Virus record (IMG/VR): IMGVR_UViG_3300009128_000006
Location: 1-64,000 of that record
Reading direction: 5' to 3' (one strand)
Origin: a virus
DNA length: 64,000 nucleotides
The first letter of the stretch is position 1, and each line of letters opens with the position of its first letter. Below the pieces are notes generated by a model that was given only the letters and a program-made list of their open reading frames with translations, did no database searches and was not told the DNA's origin. The translations under genes were made by a program, and so were the position numbers. Below, piece after piece: positions 60,601 to 64,000 of this stretch.

Positions 60601-61743
60601 GAGAGTCGCGAGGTCTTCTGTCTGGCTTCGCTCACGGATGACTCGTACATCCAGAGCTTGATCGGTACACACATCGGTTCGATGTCGAAGGCGACGAACC
60701 GTGGTGAGCGGATCGCGTTCATCTGGTCGGGGATTCCGACCCGCGACGTGGACACCGTGGTAGCGTCTGGCACCGATGGCGAGACCAACGGCACTGACGA
60801 CAGCTTCAACCTGGATGTGAACCCGGCCTCGGATCTCATCGCCAACGGCCTGGACCCGACGGACCTGTCCTACGACGATCAGGTCTTCCTTCAGATCGTG
60901 GTGACCGATGCAGGCGCGTCGGAGCTTCGCCGGTACAGCGTCTCCATCGCCAACGGCGTGGTCCTGACCCTGCGGACTTCCTTCGATGACGACGAGAACG
61001 AGGACGGCTTCTTCACGACGGCCACCCTCGACGAGTCTCTCGAGAACGTGGATTGGACTCTCTACATCCGCGGTGAAGAGCTCCTGATCGCCGGGAGCTC
61101 GGTGAAGGACCTCAACGCCATCGCCCAGGCCGTCGGAGATGCCGCAGAGCCCTACGGCTCTCGCCGCATCTACTACATCGCCTGCGATGATGTCGAGACC
61201 AGCATCGACGGTACGACCTTCAAGATCCCTGGCTACTACCTGTCCGCCGCGTATGCGGGCATGGCTGCAGAGCAGCTTCCGCAGCAGCCCTTCACGCACA
61301 TGCCTCTGGCCGGCATCGGTCGGGTGTATGGCACCGATGACACCTTCTCTGAGGATCAGATGGACACCATGGCCGATGGCGGCCGGTGGGTCATGGTGAA
61401 CCTCGGGGGTGTGGCGGTGTCTCGGCATCAGCGGTCTACGGACAACACCTCCGTAGAGACGATGGAGTTCTCCATCACCCGTGCCCTCGACTGGCTCTCC
61501 AAGGGCCTGCGGAAGACCAACCGGGTGTTCATCGGTCGGTCGGTCATCACTCCTGGTTTCCTGGACCAGCTCACGATGTCCAACGAGGGCTTCCTCGACT
61601 ATGCGGAGCAGTTGGGCGCGGTTCAGAAGGCCGATCTCACCGAGCTGCTGCAGTCTGAGGAGCGGCCGGATACGGTCTTGGCAGAGGTCGAGACCCAGCC
61701 TTCGTACCCCTGCAACAAGATCTCGATTACCGTCGTCTCCTGA
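57616..61743 (+). CDS. Tail sheath protein, very large with repeated inserted domains
   Basis: 1375 residues, about twice the common size. The N-terminus ENRPGVEVEQKIASTSTVVA and PLVVGVCHQI matches sheath proteins, and the C-terminus (FSITRALDWLSKGLRKTNRV, CNKISITVV) matches the C-terminal assembly arm. In between, residues about 115-900 hold four or five Asp/Gly/Thr-rich beta domains. Each has the pattern of strands, a helix such as IGELVSELG or LAEKLNAEA, and L-x-I-x-S..G, reminiscent of flagellar-hook IN-type domains. These would decorate the outside of the sheath. The assignment makes this phage a contractile-tailed one. Confidence 0.85.
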   Translation: MASENRPGVEVEQKIASTSTVVAAPDLVPLVVGVCHQIIEALDSDGALNSDAKYSAEQYNQASLAIPQADLPDPRDNIDELEVDEGEVNGYLYFGGTLTKLDRGSNGTTGSAFLKLANLSTRAAIRSTLDISAGLTFSSTGDAFNFYLDVVNTSSSTAVPVEVELSGSMTADAIVDAINTAAGADVAELIDDTYLQISSQTYGAVSSVTLQANNAGTLILFQTATFTNTVEYRVEGSGFVGQDDEDGDTYTPWIEFFRGGYFEDGADTTFPVTGTTTPSTTDEVWGGLIDQDDTFSPAKAAALVYTGTSADVPLQAATTSVPGDQLWASGVQVGDGEIIKVEQSRFKIGKLSTTNSTFDDDGVPTVRVYDTIEVATLLHGTPWAPKYAYFVADGLVFGEITPEGEAASVTGSETGLDERSAYVVSGSDISFPLSAGGLTLEFAVTEDGEAGDTVTYTFTSTFTDIGELVSELGDADEFDQFTVSAHGDFRLVLQTTKTGADQAISIKSTGSANGVLGFSTTAATEDDGTDVEFATQATVTGARISLPLESEGSSALDMVVTDSKGTHTLSATGVDLTAGTLGALIASISGALGGDGTSTVTDNGIPVGTLSTSGDGDASGTITFTTTEGGANVSVEIQAIDGDDGFRHCGFFDDGGGEWAQVDGSAQVFPLDLTGGGGGTALDFEYHYDIGGAGSTSLGGTVNFTAVDVDDLAEKLNAEAAITDYSGERVVWFVANADDSISIRTVEGGTNIRIEINTGTPVGLTNGATDDGTAADNADADGADGIKGTTLGFTLDDNPYVYEIIFSSNSLADAIDDINELVDGSGDVASETSSALTLTSLLEGAASAITIEEVDGSDTLGLEDASDTGAGRPNPDFYQDDSGVAYFGPNILRSTSTGIPYSLESALADIYIAYEALRLDVTPSASSPAALEFDNTSDIEAAIGPISIKNPLALGMFLAKANTPSNSVTGFGVDEATAAAPMGTLDGWARALEFAESREVFCLASLTDDSYIQSLIGTHIGSMSKATNRGERIAFIWSGIPTRDVDTVVASGTDGETNGTDDSFNLDVNPASDLIANGLDPTDLSYDDQVFLQIVVTDAGASELRRYSVSIANGVVLTLRTSFDDDENEDGFFTTATLDESLENVDWTLYIRGEELLIAGSSVKDLNAIAQAVGDAAEPYGSRRIYYIACDDVETSIDGTTFKIPGYYLSAAYAGMAAEQLPQQPFTHMPLAGIGRVYGTDDTFSEDQMDTMADGGRWVMVNLGGVAVSRHQRSTDNTSVETMEFSITRALDWLSKGLRKTNRVFIGRSVITPGFLDQLTMSNEGFLDYAEQLGAVQKADLTELLQSEERPDTVLAEVETQPSYPCNKISITVVS

Positions 61744-61761
61744 CGCTCCTGAGGAGTACTC

Positions 61762-62520
61762 ATGTCCAACTACGCCAAGGCCCTCCAGAACGTCACGGGG
61801 TTCGTGCGCCGGTGGAAGAACAACCTCGCCACCCGCATCAACCGACGTCAGGACGACCTCATCAACTCGCTGGGTGAGGCCCTGAAGCTACTGGAGGCCC
61901 GCTCCGACAGCAACTACCCAGCGGTCACGTCCATCGATCTCAACCTGGACGATCTCTCGCTGGGTGGGACGGCGACGACGGGTCTCGTCATCACCGGTAC
62001 CAACTTCGTCGGCGACGCGGACACAGCCTCAGGCTCCACCTCGGACTCTGCCGGTCAGCTTGACTTCGTGGCGAACTACCCGGGCGAGCAGACCATCACG
62101 GTCACCATCGACCTCTCGGACAATGGCGTGAGTGCCGATGTCGATGCCGGCACCGTCACGATCTCAATCGCAGGGACTGAGGATGCGGATGCGGTCATCG
62201 CTGAGATCGCCGCGCATGCCATGGCCAAGTACATGATCACGGCGACGTCTCCGGACGGTGCGGCCCTCATCGACACGGCCGAGACGGTCTCGGTGACCAA
62301 CACCACTGGTGTGGCTGACCCGGGTACGACCCCGGTCATGTACATCGGTTCTCAGAGCTTCTCCGGCTCCACTGCGGGCTTCGGTGTCACCTCTTGGTCG
62401 GACACGCAGATCGTCTTCGACATGGACCAGACGGCTCTGGGCACGGATGCGTGTCACCACCTTCGCCTGTGGATCGACGACGTCCTGATCCTCGAGCACC
62501 TGGTCCAGTTCTCCGCCTGA
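61762..62520 (+). CDS. Tail protein with TIG-like domain
   Basis: 252 residues; GAGGAG lies upstream. A helical N-terminal part (ALQNVTGFVRRWKNNLATRI) is followed by a beta domain like those inserted in the sheath (EQTITVTIDLSDNGVSADVD). The C-terminal half, MYIGSQSFSGSTAGFGVTSW and SDTQIVFDMDQT, resembles IPT/TIG immunoglobulin-like domains. It lies between sheath and tube genes. Probably a tail-surface protein sharing its beta domain with the sheath. Confidence 0.58.
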   Translation: MSNYAKALQNVTGFVRRWKNNLATRINRRQDDLINSLGEALKLLEARSDSNYPAVTSIDLNLDDLSLGGTATTGLVITGTNFVGDADTASGSTSDSAGQLDFVANYPGEQTITVTIDLSDNGVSADVDAGTVTISIAGTEDADAVIAEIAAHAMAKYMITATSPDGAALIDTAETVSVTNTTGVADPGTTPVMYIGSQSFSGSTAGFGVTSWSDTQIVFDMDQTALGTDACHHLRLWIDDVLILEHLVQFSA

Positions 62521-62570
62521 TGCAGGAGGCTACTGCTCCCGCCCCATCCCTCTGACCTGAGGACCTCCAG

Positions 62571-63272
62571 ATGAGTACTCTGTCTACCTGGAGCCCGTAC
62601 ACCAGCCACGTCCAGGGAGGCATGGTCGACGGCCGCTACATGAACGCGGCCTACACCCTGCTCGCTGCTGGTCCTCCGCGTCTGGCGAACGTCGGTGGTC
62701 CTTCGTTCCTGGCGGCCGCTCTGGCCGCGGGATCCTCCGCGTCGGACCAGATCGCGTACCCGTTGGGGGTCTTGCAGAACATCGCTCTCGGCCAGAGCAT
62801 GAACCTCTCCCGCGTGTGGGAGATCGGTTCAGAGCGGAGCTACTGGATTCCGGGCCGTGTCATGGGACAGCTCTCGCTGTCTCGCATCATGTACCACGGA
62901 CCCAGCCTACTCCGTGTCCTGTGGGCGTACTACCAGGACCTGGTCCCACCGACCGTCGTCGCTTCGGTGTTCCCAAACCTGGGTGCAGCGACCGTCGCGA
63001 ACCCGCACGATGTCATCATCCCGCCGGGCTACGAGAACGTCTTCCTCAACCTGGCCTCGGACCTGTTCAAGCAGCCGGTCGGTCTGATGATGATGCTCAA
63101 GGACAACAACAAGGACACCCTCGGAGCCAACTACTTCGAGGCGGCCATGGTGCCGAACCACAACCTCGCGACGGACGCGATGGGTGCGGTCCTTCAGGAA
63201 TCCGTCGGTGTCCAGTTCGAGCGGATGATCCCTGTCGCTACCAAGGTCGTGGGCCTGGTCTCCGGGCTCTGA
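62571..63272 (+). CDS. Tail tube protein
   Basis: 233 residues after the sheath gene, the usual order. The body contains LGVLQNIALGQSMNLSRVWE, IGSERSYWIPGRVMGQLSLS and a beta-rich C-terminus ending in FERMIPVATKVVGL, a pattern seen in phage tube proteins. It would form the inner tube that is driven through the envelope when the sheath contracts. There are no Cys residues. Confidence 0.7.
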   Translation: MSTLSTWSPYTSHVQGGMVDGRYMNAAYTLLAAGPPRLANVGGPSFLAAALAAGSSASDQIAYPLGVLQNIALGQSMNLSRVWEIGSERSYWIPGRVMGQLSLSRIMYHGPSLLRVLWAYYQDLVPPTVVASVFPNLGAATVANPHDVIIPPGYENVFLNLASDLFKQPVGLMMMLKDNNKDTLGANYFEAAMVPNHNLATDAMGAVLQESVGVQFERMIPVATKVVGLVSGL

Positions 63273-63308
63273 TCGGTAGGCTGAGTCTTCTCGGGATAGG
63301 GAGGAGGT

Positions 63309-63908
63309 ATGACCTCTCTGCCTGAGTTCCAGAGCTTCGCAGAGCACGTGAAGCAGGGCATCTTCCCGTCCGTTGCTACGCCTATGGCTCCCCAAGCCAT
63401 CAAGACCCTGCGGAAGGTTCACAACCCTCTGACGCAGGCTCAGGGCCGTGCAACACAGGGTCAGGTAGCCACTGGCCTGCGTACTTCTGCAGACCAAGGG
63501 TTCGCTCGTAGAAGCATGCAGGGAACTGCACAGGCCAATGTGCGTGGCTCAGTAGCGAGTCCCACAGGAAGAGGCGGGACTTCCGCATTCGTCGCCCGCC
63601 CTTCGGCCAAGCCCATCGCCCCGCAACAGCCGAAGATCCCTGCGCCGAAGACTGCCTCGGCAGACCCTGAACTTCTCGAGGAGCTATTGAAGGTGGCGAG
63701 GATGTCGGAGCGGGACCGTCGGCATCGATACTACATGCAGAACCGTCAGCGGATCCTGCAGCAGAACCGCCAGTACCGTCAGAAGAACAAGGCATCCATC
63801 TCTCGGAAGCAGAAGAGGTACCGCAAACAGGTGACCTCTGGCATGCGGAAGCAGAAGCGGCGCATCAACACTGGAGGCCACAGCTACCAGTACGGAGGTT
63901 GGAAGTGA
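63309..63908 (+). CDS. Basic tail-block protein, unknown
   Basis: 199 residues. The first 120 residues are Gln/Gly/Ala/Arg-rich and disordered. PKTASADPELLEELLKVARM is followed by a very basic end (RYYMQNRQRILQQNRQYRQ, KNKASISRKQKRYRKQ). Gene order after the tube would suit a tail-assembly chaperone, but the sequence is too basic for that. A DNA- or RNA-binding role is possible. Confidence 0.52.
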   Translation: MTSLPEFQSFAEHVKQGIFPSVATPMAPQAIKTLRKVHNPLTQAQGRATQGQVATGLRTSADQGFARRSMQGTAQANVRGSVASPTGRGGTSAFVARPSAKPIAPQQPKIPAPKTASADPELLEELLKVARMSERDRRHRYYMQNRQRILQQNRQYRQKNKASISRKQKRYRKQVTSGMRKQKRRINTGGHSYQYGGWK

Positions 63909-64000
63909 TCCCCTTCAACGCCTCCTTTGTGCACGAGCTCTCGAAGCTCGCCTCCTCGGACCCAGGCAAAGGGTGGGAGTTCTACGGTGATGGTCGTGAG
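63905..64000 (+). CDS. Partial gene at the right edge
   Basis: GTG at 63905 overlaps the previous stop (GTGA) with GGAGG six bases upstream. The 32 codons in view read MIPFNASFVHELSKLASSDP and on, including another Lys-x-Ala-Ser motif (SKLASS). Too short to identify; by position it could be a tail gene. Confidence 0.5.
   Translation, partial: MIPFNASFVHELSKLASSDPGKGWEFYGDGRE

Noticed and set aside
59023-61428. An 801-codon open frame antisense to the sheath gene
   Set aside because: It mirrors GC-rich codon bias of the sheath gene, has no ribosome site, and its product is Arg/Val/Asp-rich without any motif.
1-64000. tRNA genes, insertion sequences, lysogeny genes (integrase)
   Set aside because: No cloverleaf, transposase or integrase motifs were seen; the HTH protein alone does not show lysogeny.

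Overview
The window is a continuous piece of a large, GC-rich genome of a contractile-tailed (myovirus-type) bacteriophage. I see no host genes, tRNA genes, insertion sequences or CRISPR arrays. Genes are packed tightly, often sharing 1 to 4 bases (TGATG, ATGA, GTGA junctions). Host and taxon cannot be read from the sequence; the base composition and the cellular-type RNA polymerase only say that the host is bacterial.

Layout. Bases 1-10994 are leftward replication and repair genes: a Cys-rich basic protein, DnaG-type primase, DnaB-type helicase, uracil-DNA glycosylase, SF2 helicase, and a family A DNA polymerase whose gene is cut by a group I intron running off the left edge. Bases 11073-16642 are rightward virion genes including the portal. 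Bases 16590-17290 are a leftward island of small genes. Bases 17495-33553 run rightward: a giant fused beta-beta' RNA polymerase, a spike-like baseplate protein, an InPase-domain protein and unknown virion-like proteins. Bases 33554-35241 are leftward (RNase HII and two unknowns). Bases 35313-38396 hold the large terminase. Bases 38498-40348 are three leftward genes, one an HTH protein. Bases 40394-64000 are a long rightward head and tail block: a head-assembly protein, scaffold-like proteins, decoration candidate, major capsid protein, an HNH endonuclease, connector-type proteins, a 1375-residue tail sheath and a tail tube.

The main points are these. (1) A single-chain RNA polymerase joins beta and beta' and lies among late structural genes, so it is probably packaged in the virion. 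(2) The window carries five inteins, each at an invariant motif: helicase P-loop, terminase P-loop, two in the polymerase and one in the head-assembly protein. It also has a group I intron with a LAGLIDADG endonuclease gene and a double-HNH endonuclease, a very high load of homing elements. (3) A TTATG/CATAA element lies upstream of the first gene of every leftward unit, and variants precede several rightward units; this is a candidate promoter for the phage polymerase. (4) Many rightward proteins share short Lys-x-Ala-(Ser/Ala) motifs and glycine-rich membrane-like segments. Several also carry domains unusual for virion proteins: a kinase-like fold, a J-domain remnant, a pyrophosphatase domain and a zinc ribbon inside the portal.

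How the parts may work together (inference): the injected polymerase would transcribe the leftward replication genes from the shared motif. Helicase, primase and the intron-containing polymerase would then copy the genome, while rightward genes build the head, package DNA through the intein-spliced terminase, and assemble the contractile tail.
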